Source of the DNA: Winogradskyella eximia | GTDB lineage: Bacteria; Bacteroidota; Bacteroidia; Flavobacteriales; Flavobacteriaceae | Direction of reading: 5' to 3' | NCBI RefSeq assembly: GCF_003386165.1 | Contig: NZ_QRDV01000001.1 | Location: 1 to 64,000, forward strand | DNA: 64,000 nt | In this document: in pieces, positions 53,677 through 62,906 of the stretch | Position numbering within the stretch: position 1 is the stretch's first letter | Layout: each line of letters opens with the position of its first letter | Translations under genes and position numbers: made by a program | Notes under the pieces: generated by a model | What the model was told of the DNA's origin: nothing | Database searches by the model: none | What the model saw: only the letters and a program-made list of their open reading frames with translations

Positions 53677-54792
53677 TTACTCTACTAAATCTGCTAATTC
53701 TTTACCTACTAAACTACCAATTGCTATTCCCATACCACCTAAACGTACTCCACAATATACATTATCTGATAATTGTTTTACAATCGCTTTTTTCTGTTTT
53801 CCAACTCCCATAATTCCACTCCAACGATGCTCAACTTCCACTTCTAAATTTGGTAAAATAGTGGTTTTTAATAGTTCTTCTAGTTTATTTTGAATGGTTT
53901 GTGTTTCTGCAAATTCTGTAGTTTCCTCTGCTTTAAAATCGAGATTTCTACCACCACCAAGCAATATCCTATTATCTATATTTCTAAAATAATAATAACC
54001 TTCATCTAGATGAAATGTACCTTTAATATGAAGGTTTTTTATAGGTTTAGTAATTAAAACTTGCGCTCTTGCTGGTTTTACTTTAGGAATATTAAGCTGT
54101 TTTGCAAATCCGTTAGTAGCAATAAAAAGTTTCTTTGTTGTTAGATTGAAATGGTTGGTTTTAATTTTTACTGTATTTAAATCTTCTGAAAATGCTTCGA
54201 CGGTAGTATTATTCAATATTTTAATTCCTAATGATTGTACTTTTTTTAATAAAGCATCCATCATTTTTCCGGTATCAATTTGACCTTCAAATTGATTAAA
54301 ACTATAATTAGATATTACATTTTTGAAACCAAGATTATTAGCTTTAAAAGCAAACACTTCAGTATTAAATATTGGATATAGCAATTGGTTAATTTCATCT
54401 TGCTTAGTTAAGCACAAATTATAAAGTGCTTCATTAGACTCTAGAAACAGTTCATAACCACCCAAATTTTGATAACCTATAGTTTTGTCGCTTAAAGTTT
54501 CTCGAAGCATCCGAAGCCCATTAATACGCTTTTTAACTAATTCTAAAACTTCTTCTTTAGAATGATGTTTTAAATCATCTATTATTTCACTTAAACTTCC
54601 AAAACACGCAAAACCTGCATTTTTTGTACTCGCTCCTTGTGGAAGAATTCCTTTTTCAAGAATTAAAATTTTAGATGTTGGATATCGTTGTTTTAATTGC
54701 AATGCACAATTAAGACCTACAATTCCACTTCCAACAATTGTAAAATCAATGTTAGTTAACCAATTTTTTATTTCCCAATAAGATAAATTCAT
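53677..54792 (-). CDS. FAD-dependent oxidoreductase (DadA-like)
   Basis: A 371-residue flavoenzyme of the D-amino acid oxidase fold. The FAD motif is FTIVGSGIVGLNCALQLKQR (about residues 18-37). KNAGFACFGSLSEI (about 58) is the glycine-oxidase-like loop. The C-terminus has HRWSGIMGVGKQKK and YCGVRLGGMGIAIG, which bind FAD. The substrate is probably a D- or cyclic amino acid or related amine, unproven. No signal peptide. First gene of a run with mtgA and the GreA-like gene; a link to cell-wall D-amino acids is possible but is an inference. Confidence 0.82.
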   Translation of the reverse strand: MNLSYWEIKNWLTNIDFTIVGSGIVGLNCALQLKQRYPTSKILILEKGILPQGASTKNAGFACFGSLSEIIDDLKHHSKEEVLELVKKRINGLRMLRETLSDKTIGYQNLGGYELFLESNEALYNLCLTKQDEINQLLYPIFNTEVFAFKANNLGFKNVISNYSFNQFEGQIDTGKMMDALLKKVQSLGIKILNNTTVEAFSEDLNTVKIKTNHFNLTTKKLFIATNGFAKQLNIPKVKPARAQVLITKPIKNLHIKGTFHLDEGYYYFRNIDNRILLGGGRNLDFKAEETTEFAETQTIQNKLEELLKTTILPNLEVEVEHRWSGIMGVGKQKKAIVKQLSDNVYCGVRLGGMGIAIGSLVGKELADLVE

Positions 54793-54796
54793 AGCA

Positions 54797-54828
54797 TAAA
54801 AAAAGCTCCTAAATATTTAGGAGCTTTT
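54797..54828. terminator. Perfect palindromic terminator after the reprolysin-like gene
   Basis: A 28-bp perfect palindrome (54801-54828, arm AAAAGCTCCTAAAT) with extra A residues before it, giving a T-rich end on the minus strand. It lies between the secreted protease (minus) and the FAD oxidoreductase (minus), so it ends the protease transcript. Confidence 0.88.
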
Positions 54829-54846
54829 AAAATATAAATTAAATTC

Positions 54847-57549
54847 TTAATCTACTATTATTTTCTTGGTCACTTTTCTTGAGCCATCTGAAATGGTTAA
54901 CATATAAACACCCGATTGTGCGTTATTAAGTTGTACCACTTCTTCAAATCTACTAACGCTACTATAAATTTTATTATAGATTGAACGCCCTCTCATATCA
55001 TAAACATCAATTGAAATCGCTTCACCAGATTTTGGATTAAATCCAACATTAAACGATCCGTTGTTAGGATTAGGATAGATCGCTAGGTTATCAAGCTCAT
55101 TTTCTTCAACACTCAAAGATTCTACACAGAATTCTAATGACCAATTTTGTAATATACCTGTATCACCAGAAAAGAAATCTGCAATTAAAATTGTCCAATC
55201 TCCTTGAGCATTCAACCCTGTAAATTCTGATAATGGTTCTGATGGATTATAAGTATTCCCAGATCCAGTCAATGCACAATCTATTTCTGATGCATTATCT
55301 TCGAATTCAATAAGTATATCATCATTATCACTACAATTTCCAGACCAAACATTAACCTCAGTAGTACCATCTGGATGAATTAATCTTACTAATAAATCTC
55401 CAACATAAGTATGTGCTATGTCTACATTAAACTTAAGAGATTCAATAGTAAAATTATCAGGAACATTAATAGTTCTTATCAAAGGTGTACCATTTGCAGG
55501 GTTAGAACCCGAACCTGTACCATCTGCTATTGCAGCGTTTGCATTGTTATCACTATAAGTAGTACATGAGACAGAAGCACCACCTACTGCAAAATTATTA
55601 CTATTAACGTTAAAAAATATACCATTTGCTGCTTCAACCATTATTCTACTACTAAAAGATACAACGTTAGGCACCGTTATGATGTGTGAACCATCATTTG
55701 GTGTGTTAGAAGCTAAAACAGTATCAAAATTGTTACCACCATCGGTAGATAATAAAATATTAACATTGGCTTCATTTACGCCATTTCCAGTTGTTCCTGC
55801 GACATCCCAAGTAATTGTTTGGGTAGAACCTGCTGCCCAAGAAATTCCACTTACATTCTGCGATGTAACAGTAAAAGGTCCTGCGGCTGTAGTTACTGTT
55901 GCTATCATCTGATCTACATCTGTTTGCCCTCCACTTGCATCATTATCTCTTACAGTTAATAAGAACTTTATATTTCTATTAACCATTGCTAGTTTTTCCC
56001 ATGTAGTAGAAACTCCTCCATTACTTATTATATCTGATAATCTAGGAATATATCTAACTGGGTCAGCTGTACCTTCAAATGATCTTACTAATGGTCCAGA
56101 AGTTGAAGTTTCAGTAGGCAATCCTGCTGTTCCCAAATCGTATTGTTCCCAAGTATAAGTTAGTGTTGACATTCCATCGACATCAGATGAACCACTTCCA
56201 TCTAATTTATAAGGCGTTCCTTGTGGAATTGTATAATCCGCACCTGCAATAGCTACTGGTTCAGTGTTACCAGTTGCAGACCTATTTACAGGACAAGAAC
56301 CTGTACTTGTAACGTGAGACCAAATACGATTAATACTATTTTGGTGAAAATAAGCATCAGATCCTATTTGAATATTGTCTGAGCCACAGATACCTGCATA
56401 AGCCATTATAGTAGATCCACTTCCTGGCTCATAGGCATTTGAGGCTGATCTATTTCCACCTGCACAACTACCAACAGTACCATTAAAAGTGTGAGGAGCA
56501 CCAAATTGATGACCCAACTCATGTGCAACATAATCGATATCAAAAGAATCACCAATAGGTTGTCCTATACCAGTTACACCACTTGCTTTAGCACTATTTA
56601 CACACGTTACACCCAAACCTGCTAATCCTCCGGCTCCAGTACTAAACGTATGTCCGATATCGTAATTAGATGAACCAATTGTAGCGTTTATTTGACTTTG
56701 ACTCTGACTAATTAAAGTCCCTGTATTATTATTATTAAAAGGATCTGTTGAAGCATTGGTATAAATAATACTAGTATTATTAGCTACCAAAGTCATTGTT
56801 ATTGACAAATCTCTTTCGTATACTCCATTAACTCTTGTAATAGTTACAACTATTGCAGCTAATGCACCTGCCGTAGTTCCTCCATGAAAAGCAGCGTATT
56901 CTCCTGTACAAGCTACAGCAAGACGATAATTTCTTAACATTCCGTCATCAGCATTTCTTGCTTGAGTTGTATCTTCAAAAGATCTATCTAAAGTTTCTAA
57001 ACCATCAATAACACCACATTCAAAGTCAAAATTTCTAGCCTCTAAATTTTTCTTAGCATAAACGGTATAGATATTCCCTGTTGTAGAAAATGGATCTATA
57101 AACTGGGTACCATTAGACGTTCCTAAAAACATAGCATGTAAACCTTTTGGTGTGATACTAAATCTAATTATTTCTGTAGGATTGTCAATACCTTGACCTG
57201 CATAGGTTCTCATGTTAGGAAACTGAGCTTGAAGCTCTGGCTCCATTATAGAGGCTTCAAATACTCTAAACTTATTTAGTTTGCCTTCTGAATTAGGGAA
57301 AGAAATTACTGTATTTCCTTGATTTTCTCTATCCCCAACATTTAGTAATGCATTTTTTAATCCTTCAAGGTTTAATTGGAAAAATTTCTCTGTTTTGAGT
57401 TCAATTTTTCTTAAAACTTGTTCTGACTGTTTTGCTTTAGATCCGCTAACACTTGTCCACAATTCATTTGAATTTTGTGAGGTAGCAGATAAAGACATAA
57501 ATGCTATTACAATTGTCGCAATTTTTATTACGTAATTTTTATTCATCAT
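54847..57549 (-). CDS. Secreted reprolysin-like metallopeptidase with T9SS type A domain
   Basis: A 900-residue exported protease. A signal peptide (about residues 1-25, IVIAFMSLSATSQ) is followed by a propeptide-like region, then the zinc site HELGHQFGAPHTFNG (about residue 345; HExxHxxGxxH pattern), the M12B-like core. A PKD/cadherin-like segment starts DYTIPQGTPYKLDGSGSSD (about 440). A P-domain of the proprotein convertase type covers about 685-810. The final 75 residues (AIYPNPNNGSFNVGFN, YDMRGRSIYN) are a type A T9SS signal. It should degrade proteins outside the cell. Two start Met codons (57549 and 57546) are equally possible. Confidence 0.92.
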   Translation of the reverse strand: MMNKNYVIKIATIVIAFMSLSATSQNSNELWTSVSGSKAKQSEQVLRKIELKTEKFFQLNLEGLKNALLNVGDRENQGNTVISFPNSEGKLNKFRVFEASIMEPELQAQFPNMRTYAGQGIDNPTEIIRFSITPKGLHAMFLGTSNGTQFIDPFSTTGNIYTVYAKKNLEARNFDFECGVIDGLETLDRSFEDTTQARNADDGMLRNYRLAVACTGEYAAFHGGTTAGALAAIVVTITRVNGVYERDLSITMTLVANNTSIIYTNASTDPFNNNNTGTLISQSQSQINATIGSSNYDIGHTFSTGAGGLAGLGVTCVNSAKASGVTGIGQPIGDSFDIDYVAHELGHQFGAPHTFNGTVGSCAGGNRSASNAYEPGSGSTIMAYAGICGSDNIQIGSDAYFHQNSINRIWSHVTSTGSCPVNRSATGNTEPVAIAGADYTIPQGTPYKLDGSGSSDVDGMSTLTYTWEQYDLGTAGLPTETSTSGPLVRSFEGTADPVRYIPRLSDIISNGGVSTTWEKLAMVNRNIKFLLTVRDNDASGGQTDVDQMIATVTTAAGPFTVTSQNVSGISWAAGSTQTITWDVAGTTGNGVNEANVNILLSTDGGNNFDTVLASNTPNDGSHIITVPNVVSFSSRIMVEAANGIFFNVNSNNFAVGGASVSCTTYSDNNANAAIADGTGSGSNPANGTPLIRTINVPDNFTIESLKFNVDIAHTYVGDLLVRLIHPDGTTEVNVWSGNCSDNDDILIEFEDNASEIDCALTGSGNTYNPSEPLSEFTGLNAQGDWTILIADFFSGDTGILQNWSLEFCVESLSVEENELDNLAIYPNPNNGSFNVGFNPKSGEAISIDVYDMRGRSIYNKIYSSVSRFEEVVQLNNAQSGVYMLTISDGSRKVTKKIIVD

Positions 57550-57635
57550 ATGTGATTTTTTTTAATCCATAAATTTAGTGTATTTTTCCTATAATTAAAA
57601 AAATGTCATAAATTCATTTAAAAACTCTTATAAGT

Positions 57636-57666
57636 AAAAAACCCAAACTGAAAAGTTTGGGTTTTT
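57636..57666 (-). terminator. Terminator of the fabH-accB-accC operon
   Basis: AAAAACCCAAACT (57636-57648) pairs with AGTTTGGGTTTTT (57654-57666) around GAAAA. On the minus strand it is followed by a T-rich stretch and lies 2 bp past the accC stop. Confidence 0.9.
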
Positions 57667-57668
57667 AT

Positions 57669-59021
57669 TTAATCTTCTATTTCCTTCTTCATTTCGAAAT
57701 CTTCCATAAATTTAGTAGTATAGTTTCCTGCTAAATAATCTGGATGATCCATTAACTGTCGATGGAATGGTATGGTAGTTTTAATGCCCTCTATTACGAA
57801 TTCATCTAAAGCACGCTTCATTTTATTGATAGCTTCTTCACGCGTTTGAGCTGTTGTAATCAGCTTTGCAATCATTGAATCATAATTAGGAGGAATGCTA
57901 TAACCAGCATATACATGAGTATCTAATCTTACGCCATGACCTCCTGGTGCATGTAACGTTGTAATTCTTCCTGGAGAAGGTCTAAAGTCGTTAAATGGAT
58001 CTTCTGCATTTATTCTACATTCAATAGAATGTAAATTTGGAGTATAATTTTTACCAGAAATTGGTACTCCTGCTGCTACTAAGATTTGTTCACGGATTAA
58101 ATCGAAATCAATAACTTGTTCTGTTATTGGGTGTTCTACTTGAATACGTGTATTCATCTCCATAAAGTAGAAATTTCTGTGTTTATCTACTAAGAATTCC
58201 ACTGTTCCGGCTCCTTCATACTTAATGTACTCAGCTGCTTTTACTGCAGCTTTACCCATTTTAGTTCTCAATTTATCTGTCATAAATGGAGAAGGCACCT
58301 CTTCTGTTAATTTTTGATGACGTCTTTGTATAGAACAATCTCTTTCTGAGAGATGACATGCTTTACCACGAGAATCACCAACAATTTGTATTTCTATATG
58401 ACGAGGCTCTTCAATAAGCTTCTCCATATACATATCATCATTTCCAAATGCAGCTTTAGATTCTGCACGCGCAGATTCCCATGCATTTTGAAGATCTTCT
58501 GGTTTCCAAACGGCACGCATACCTTTACCTCCACCACCTGCAGAAGCTTTAAGCATTACAGGATAACCTGTTTCTTTAGCTACTTTTTTACAGTCTTCAA
58601 AGGTTTCAATAATTCCTTCACTTCCTGGCACACATGGTACACCTGCAGCTTTCATGGTCGCTTTGGCATTTGCCTTGTCTCCCATTCTATTAATCATTTC
58701 TTCAGAAGCACCAATAAATTTTATACCATGCTCTTCACAAATTTTAGAAAATTTAGCATTTTCTGATAAAAAACCATAACCTGGATGAATCGCATCTGCA
58801 TTTGTAATTTCTGCTGCTGCAATAATATTGGCTATTTTAAGATAAGACAAATTACTTGCTGGCGGACCAATACAAACAGCTTCGTCTGCAAACTTAACAT
58901 GTAGGCTATCTGCATCTGCAGTTGAATAAACTGCGACGGTTTTAATTCCCATTTCTTTACAGGTTCTTATAACTCTAAGCGCTATTTCACCTCTATTGGC
59001 AATTAGTATTTTTTTAAACAT
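57669..59021 (-). CDS. accC: Acetyl-CoA carboxylase, biotin carboxylase subunit
   Basis: A 450-residue ATP-grasp enzyme that carboxylates the biotin of AccB. The start [20 protein letters not shown] and [11 protein letters not shown] are characteristic. [15 protein letters not shown] is the Gly-rich ATP loop (about residues 159-173), and [15 protein letters not shown] and [15 protein letters not shown] hold the catalytic and metal residues. Full length for AccC. It is the last gene of fabH-accB-accC, 75 bp after accB, across a long inverted repeat at 59038-59094. Confidence 0.97.
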   Translation of the reverse strand: MFKKILIANRGEIALRVIRTCKEMGIKTVAVYSTADADSLHVKFADEAVCIGPPASNLSYLKIANIIAAAEITNADAIHPGYGFLSENAKFSKICEEHGIKFIGASEEMINRMGDKANAKATMKAAGVPCVPGSEGIIETFEDCKKVAKETGYPVMLKASAGGGGKGMRAVWKPEDLQNAWESARAESKAAFGNDDMYMEKLIEEPRHIEIQIVGDSRGKACHLSERDCSIQRRHQKLTEEVPSPFMTDKLRTKMGKAAVKAAEYIKYEGAGTVEFLVDKHRNFYFMEMNTRIQVEHPITEQVIDFDLIREQILVAAGVPISGKNYTPNLHSIECRINAEDPFNDFRPSPGRITTLHAPGGHGVRLDTHVYAGYSIPPNYDSMIAKLITTAQTREEAINKMKRALDEFVIEGIKTTIPFHRQLMDHPDYLAGNYTTKFMEDFEMKKEIED

Positions 59022-59037
59022 AACTTTTAGGTATTTA

Positions 59038-59094
59038 AAATTTCAAATTCCAAATTCCAACGTATTGGGATTTATGTTTTGGAATTTTAAATTT
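59038..59094 (-). repeat. Long hairpin in the accB-accC spacer
   Basis: Arms AAATTTCAAATTCCAAA (59038-59054) and TTTGGAATTTTAAATTT (59078-59094) pair at 16 of 17 positions around a 23-base loop. It occupies most of the 75-bp gap between accB and accC. There is no T run, so it is more likely an interspersed palindromic element or an mRNA-processing hairpin than a terminator. Confidence 0.6.
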
Positions 59095-59096
59095 GG

Positions 59097-59579
59097 TTAT
59101 GATGGATCAACTAAAAATAATGGCTGATCAAACTCTACTGGTGACGAATCATCCACAAGTACTTTTACAATTTTACCAGAAACTTCTGATTCAATTTCAT
59201 TGAATAACTTCATCGCTTCAATTACACAAAGTACATCACCTTCTTTAATATCTGTACCTACTTCTACAAAGACAGGTTTGTCTGGTGACGGTTTACGATA
59301 AAATGTACCAATTATTGGTGACTTTATAGTAATATATTTTGAGTCCTCAACTGCAGCTGCAGATGCTGCTGCATCTTCTGTAGTTACTGCCACAGCTGGC
59401 TGTGCAGGCATTTGCTGTTGCATAACAGGTGCTGCTTGCATTGGCATATGTTGAACAATTGTAGTATCTTCTGAACCTGTTCTAATGGTAATTTTAATGT
59501 CGTCCATTTCTAACTTAACCTCACTTGCGCCAGATTTAGCTACAAACTTTATTAAGTTCTGAATTTCTTTTAAATCCAT
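59097..59579 (-). CDS. accB: Acetyl-CoA carboxylase, biotin carboxyl carrier protein
   Basis: A 160-residue carrier. The first ~40 residues (MDLKEIQNLIKFVAKSGASE) match the family N-terminus that contacts AccC. A flexible Ala/Pro/Gln linker (QQQMPAQPAVAV) spans about 45-80. The biotinyl domain has IEAMKLFNEIESE with the biotinylated Lys near residue 124. It carries CO2 on biotin to make malonyl-CoA. It is 32 bp after fabH and shares its transcript. Confidence 0.97.
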   Translation of the reverse strand: MDLKEIQNLIKFVAKSGASEVKLEMDDIKITIRTGSEDTTIVQHMPMQAAPVMQQQMPAQPAVAVTTEDAAASAAAVEDSKYITIKSPIIGTFYRKPSPDKPVFVEVGTDIKEGDVLCVIEAMKLFNEIESEVSGKIVKVLVDDSSPVEFDQPLFLVDPS

Positions 59580-59611
59580 AATGTTTAGATATTTATTAGT
59601 TAGTTTTTTTG

Positions 59612-60607
59612 TTAGGAATTATAAGCCCATTTAAAATAAATTGAGCCCCAAGTAAATCCGCCACCAAAGGCAGCAAAAATAATTTTATCACCTTTTTTAA
59701 GTTGTGATTCATAATCAAATAATAACAATGGTAAGGTAGCGGAAGTTGTATTTCCATACCTTTGAATATTCATCATTACTTTTTTATCTTCTAAATTTAT
59801 TCTGTTAGCTGTAGCATCAATAATGCGTTTATTAGCTTGGTGTGCCGCTAACCACGAAATATCATCGTTTGTAAGATGGTTTCTTGTCATTATTTTTTCT
59901 GCAACATCTGCCATATTAAAAACTGCATTTTTGAATACGGTTTTTCCATCTTGAAAAATGTAGTGTTTACCTTCTTTAAACGTATCTTCATTTATAGGAT
60001 ATGAAGAACCTCCATAAGTAGCTTGTAAAAACTCTCTTCCTTCTCCGTTACTTCTTAATAACTCATCTTGAAGACCTAAACCTTCATTATTAGGTTCAAA
60101 TAAAACGGCACCTGCTCCATCTCCAAAAATGATGCATGTTGCTCTATCTTTATAATTTATAAATGATGAATTTTTATCAGCCCCTATTAAAAGAATTTTT
60201 TTATAACGGCCAGCTTCTATATATGCTGCTGCTGTTGACATTCCGAAAAGAAAACTAGAACATGCGGCTTCCAAATCGTATGAAAATGCATTAACAGCAC
60301 CTATTTGTGTAGCCGTGTAAGCTGCAGTTGAAGCCGCTTTCATATCTGGTGAAGCAGTACAAACAATTACTAAATCTATTTCCTTAGGGTCTAAACCTTT
60401 TTTCTGTATTAAATCTTCTGCAGCTTTTATGGCTAAAAACGATGTTCCTTTTCCATCTTCCTTTAGAATTCTGCGTTCTTTAATACCTGTTCTTGTGGTA
60501 ATCCATTCGTCGTTAGTTTCTACCATCGTTTCTAGTTCTTTGTTTGTTAAAACAAAGTCTGGAACATAGCCTCCGACAGCTGTAATTGCTGCTGTGATTT
60601 TACTCAT
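59612..60607 (-). CDS. fabH: 3-oxoacyl-[acyl-carrier-protein] synthase III
   Basis: A 331-residue condensing enzyme that joins acetyl- or branched acyl-CoA to malonyl-ACP to start fatty acid synthesis. Catalytic Cys in LEAACSSFLFGM (about residue 115), His in WLAAHQANKRIID (about 255), Asn in YGNTTSATLPLLL (about 285). NDEWITTRTGIKERRI is the N-terminal hallmark. Complete. It is first in the fabH-accB-accC operon. The rpmF terminator at 60738 separates it from the yceD-rpmF pair, so it needs its own promoter, not clearly seen in the gap. Confidence 0.97.
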   Translation of the reverse strand: MSKITAAITAVGGYVPDFVLTNKELETMVETNDEWITTRTGIKERRILKEDGKGTSFLAIKAAEDLIQKKGLDPKEIDLVIVCTASPDMKAASTAAYTATQIGAVNAFSYDLEAACSSFLFGMSTAAAYIEAGRYKKILLIGADKNSSFINYKDRATCIIFGDGAGAVLFEPNNEGLGLQDELLRSNGEGREFLQATYGGSSYPINEDTFKEGKHYIFQDGKTVFKNAVFNMADVAEKIMTRNHLTNDDISWLAAHQANKRIIDATANRINLEDKKVMMNIQRYGNTTSATLPLLLFDYESQLKKGDKIIFAAFGGGFTWGSIYFKWAYNS

Positions 60608-60737
60608 TATTAGGATTTAGATAATTAAAAGTATGTAAAATTGACAAAAAACAGTGCATTTTAATCAGTTTTTATGGTTTTCGGGCAATTATTTACGCAA
60701 AGTAAATGGTTTTTGCGCTATCCAAAAAATAATAACA

Positions 60738-60764
60738 AAAAAAACGCTCACAAAGGAGCGTTTT
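60738..60764 (-). terminator. Terminator of the yceD-rpmF pair
   Basis: AAAACGCTC (60741-60749) pairs with GAGCGTTTT (60756-60764) around ACAAAG. On the minus strand an eight-base T run follows. It lies 20 bp downstream of rpmF. Confidence 0.9.
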
Positions 60765-60784
60765 CTTGTATGCATGCATAATAC

Positions 60785-60988
60785 TTATGCTGCGTTTTCT
60801 TCTTCAACAGAGTTGTCAATTAATACTTGACCTCTGTAATATAATTTACCTTCGTGCCAATGTGCTCTATGGTATAAGTGTGGCTCACCAGTTGTTGGGC
60901 AAGTTGCTATTTGAGGTACAGAAGCTTTATAATGAGTTCTTCTTTTATCTCTTCTTGTTTTCGATATTTTACGCTTTGGATGTGCCAT
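60785..60988 (-). CDS. rpmF: 50S ribosomal protein L32
   Basis: A 67-residue basic ribosomal protein. [19 protein letters not shown] is the invariant N-terminus of L32. The usual zinc site is degenerate: only one Cys is present ([16 protein letters not shown]), with His where other Cys would be, as seen in Bacteroidota. It follows the DUF177 gene by 8 bp, the standard yceD-rpmF pairing, and ends in a terminator. Confidence 0.96.
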   Translation of the reverse strand: MAHPKRKISKTRRDKRRTHYKASVPQIATCPTTGEPHLYHRAHWHEGKLYYRGQVLIDNSVEEENAA

Positions 60989-60996
60989 TTTAAATG

Positions 60997-61548
60997 TTAT
61001 TTATCCGTTAATAGTTTTTTTAAATTATTCCAACGAGGATCAATATCCTCAGATGATTTTGTTTTTATGTCCTCACTTGGACTTAATTCTTCTAATTTTG
61101 AAAGTATATCCGACTGTAATGAACCGTCTTCAATACCAGGATGAACGCGCTTAATAGGAACTGCTAAAATAATTAGTTCATATATATATTGTGCGACATT
61201 AATTTCATACTCACCATGTGGTATAATTAATATGTCTTCATTCTCATCATTGTACTCGTTCCCAAACTTTACAACAAGCTTAAACTCGTCATTAATTGCC
61301 TGATCATAGGGTTCATTGGTGATATCACAATTTACATTTACTACACCTTCAGCACAAAAAAGCAACTCTAAAAGTGTCGATTTTTTATCTAATTTAAGGT
61401 CTATTTTAACGTCAACTGCATTGAATTCATCGTATTCAAAATGTTGAAAGAACGTATTATCAATTTGATAATCAAAATGATGCTCTCCTACTTTTAATCC
61501 AACAAAAGGGATTGTATAAGATTTTAATGCCTTCATTATCACATTCAA
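60997..61548 (-). CDS. DUF177 (YceD) family protein
   Basis: A 183-residue soluble acidic protein of the DUF177/YceD family, nearly always next to rpmF and linked to 23S rRNA accumulation in bacteria and plastids. Conserved points here include [21 protein letters not shown] (about residues 60-80, an Asp/Cys-containing loop) and the VPIKRVHPG segment near 130. It is more acidic than most. It lies upstream of rpmF on the same strand, as expected. The start at 61548 is the first ATG in frame. Confidence 0.85.
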   Translation of the reverse strand: MNVIMKALKSYTIPFVGLKVGEHHFDYQIDNTFFQHFEYDEFNAVDVKIDLKLDKKSTLLELLFCAEGVVNVNCDITNEPYDQAINDEFKLVVKFGNEYNDENEDILIIPHGEYEINVAQYIYELIILAVPIKRVHPGIEDGSLQSDILSKLEELSPSEDIKTKSSEDIDPRWNNLKKLLTDK

Positions 61549-61615
61549 TTTGAGCGTGCAAATATATAAAATTTTCCTTATTTACAGCTTAGATATCAAC
61601 AAATTTTGTTTATAA

Positions 61616-62656
61616 CTATCGTGATGTCTTTTTTAAGGGGTTTTTACTGTAGTGATTATACTCTTCCCTTTGTTTAAAAATCTGAATTGCAGTATAGATG
61701 GCTTGCTTCATTGAGCTTTCGTCAGCTATTCCTTTTCCCGCGATTTCATAAGCTGTTCCATGATCGGGTGAGGTTCTCACTTTTTCCAATCCTGCAGTAT
61801 AATTAACACCTTGACCAAAAGCGATTGTTTTAAACGGAATTAAGCCTTGATCGTGATATGACGCAATAATTGCATCAAAATTTTTGTAGGTATTAGATCC
61901 AAAAAAGCTATCGGCAGAATATGGACCGTAAACTAAACTTCCATCAGATTTTATTTTTTCTAAGGCAGGTTTTAAGACGGTATCATCTTCATTGCCAATC
62001 ACACCATTATCACCAGCATGCGGATTAATAGCTAAAATTGCTACTTTCGGTTTTCTTATCCCAAAATCTTGCTTTAAGGATTTCATAACTGTTGCTATTT
62101 TTTCCTTTATAAGACTTTCTGTTATAGTACTACTAGCGTCCTTAAGTGGTACATGATCTGTTAAAAGTCCTACGCGTAATGCATCAGAAACCATAAACAT
62201 TAAACTTTTACCGTTTAAGGCTTTAGCTAAATAATCGGTATGACCAGGGAAATTAAAAGTATCTGATTGGATGTTCTGTTTATTAATTGGTGCTGTAACC
62301 AATACATCTATAGAACCTTCTTTTAATGCATTTGTTGCTGCAACCAAAGATTTAATGGCATACTCACCTATCGTTTTATCGTTCTTCCCGAAATCTATAT
62401 TTACAGCTTCGTTCCAAACATTGACCACGTTAACTTTTCCGATTGCAATTTTATCTAGTGTATCTATATTAAAAAAATTGATTTTGCTCTTAAAATGATT
62501 TTTAAAAAACTGCATCGTTTTACCAGATGCAAAAATCACAGGAGTACTTAACTCTAAAGATCTCGGATCTTCATAAGCCTTAATTATAATTTCTGGTCCA
62601 ATTCCATTAAGATCTCCTACTGATATACCTACAATGACCGATTCTTTTTGCTTCAT
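61616..62656 (-). CDS. pdxA: 4-hydroxythreonine-4-phosphate dehydrogenase
   Basis: A 346-residue NAD-dependent enzyme of vitamin B6 synthesis. GISVGDLNGIGPEII is the N-terminal signature. Metal-binding His are in APINKQNIQSDTFNFPGHTDYLA (about residue 140), and in ASYHDQGLIPFKTIAFGQGVNYTAGL (about 270), with RTSPDHGTAYEIAGKG near the end. Complete for the family. It diverges from ribE, another cofactor gene, across a palindrome-bearing 250-bp gap. Confidence 0.95.
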   Translation of the reverse strand: MKQKESVIVGISVGDLNGIGPEIIIKAYEDPRSLELSTPVIFASGKTMQFFKNHFKSKINFFNIDTLDKIAIGKVNVVNVWNEAVNIDFGKNDKTIGEYAIKSLVAATNALKEGSIDVLVTAPINKQNIQSDTFNFPGHTDYLAKALNGKSLMFMVSDALRVGLLTDHVPLKDASSTITESLIKEKIATVMKSLKQDFGIRKPKVAILAINPHAGDNGVIGNEDDTVLKPALEKIKSDGSLVYGPYSADSFFGSNTYKNFDAIIASYHDQGLIPFKTIAFGQGVNYTAGLEKVRTSPDHGTAYEIAGKGIADESSMKQAIYTAIQIFKQREEYNHYSKNPLKKTSR

Positions 62657-62748
62657 AAATATGTTATGTTAATTGATATGAAAAATGACTAAACAACTTT
62701 GCATTTAATCTAAATTTCTATACATCAAACAAAGTTATAATTCATAAA

Positions 62749-62783
62749 TTGGGTTTAACTTTGTAATTACAAATTTAACCCAA
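62749..62783. promoter_or_regulatory. Nested palindromes with divergent -7 boxes between pdxA and ribE
   Basis: TTGGGTT and AACCCAA (62749-62755, 62777-62783) flank a perfect 14-bp palindrome TTTGTAATTACAAA (62760-62773). Plus-strand TAACTTTG (62756-62763) and minus-strand TAAATTTG (62770-62777) fit TANNTTTG and overlap it. A regulator bound here could block both promoters. The two boxes leave long leaders of about 140 bases for ribE and 110 for pdxA. Confidence 0.4.
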
Positions 62784-62906
62784 ATTAAGTCTTATAAAAT
62801 TAATTACGATTTGAAACTACTTTAAAATATATTATTTTATTGCATTTTTAAAACCGAATCACAAAGTTACATTGCTAATTTGAGTTAACTAATAAAAGTA
62901 CAATTT

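Noticed and set aside
58353..58766. 137-codon plus-strand frame rich in Phe, Thr and Cys
   Set aside because: Antisense to accC, with composition typical of reverse reading of a coding strand.
62657..62906. FMN or other riboswitch before ribE
   Set aside because: No conserved FMN aptamer boxes were seen; only AT-rich DNA and the palindrome at 62749-62783.
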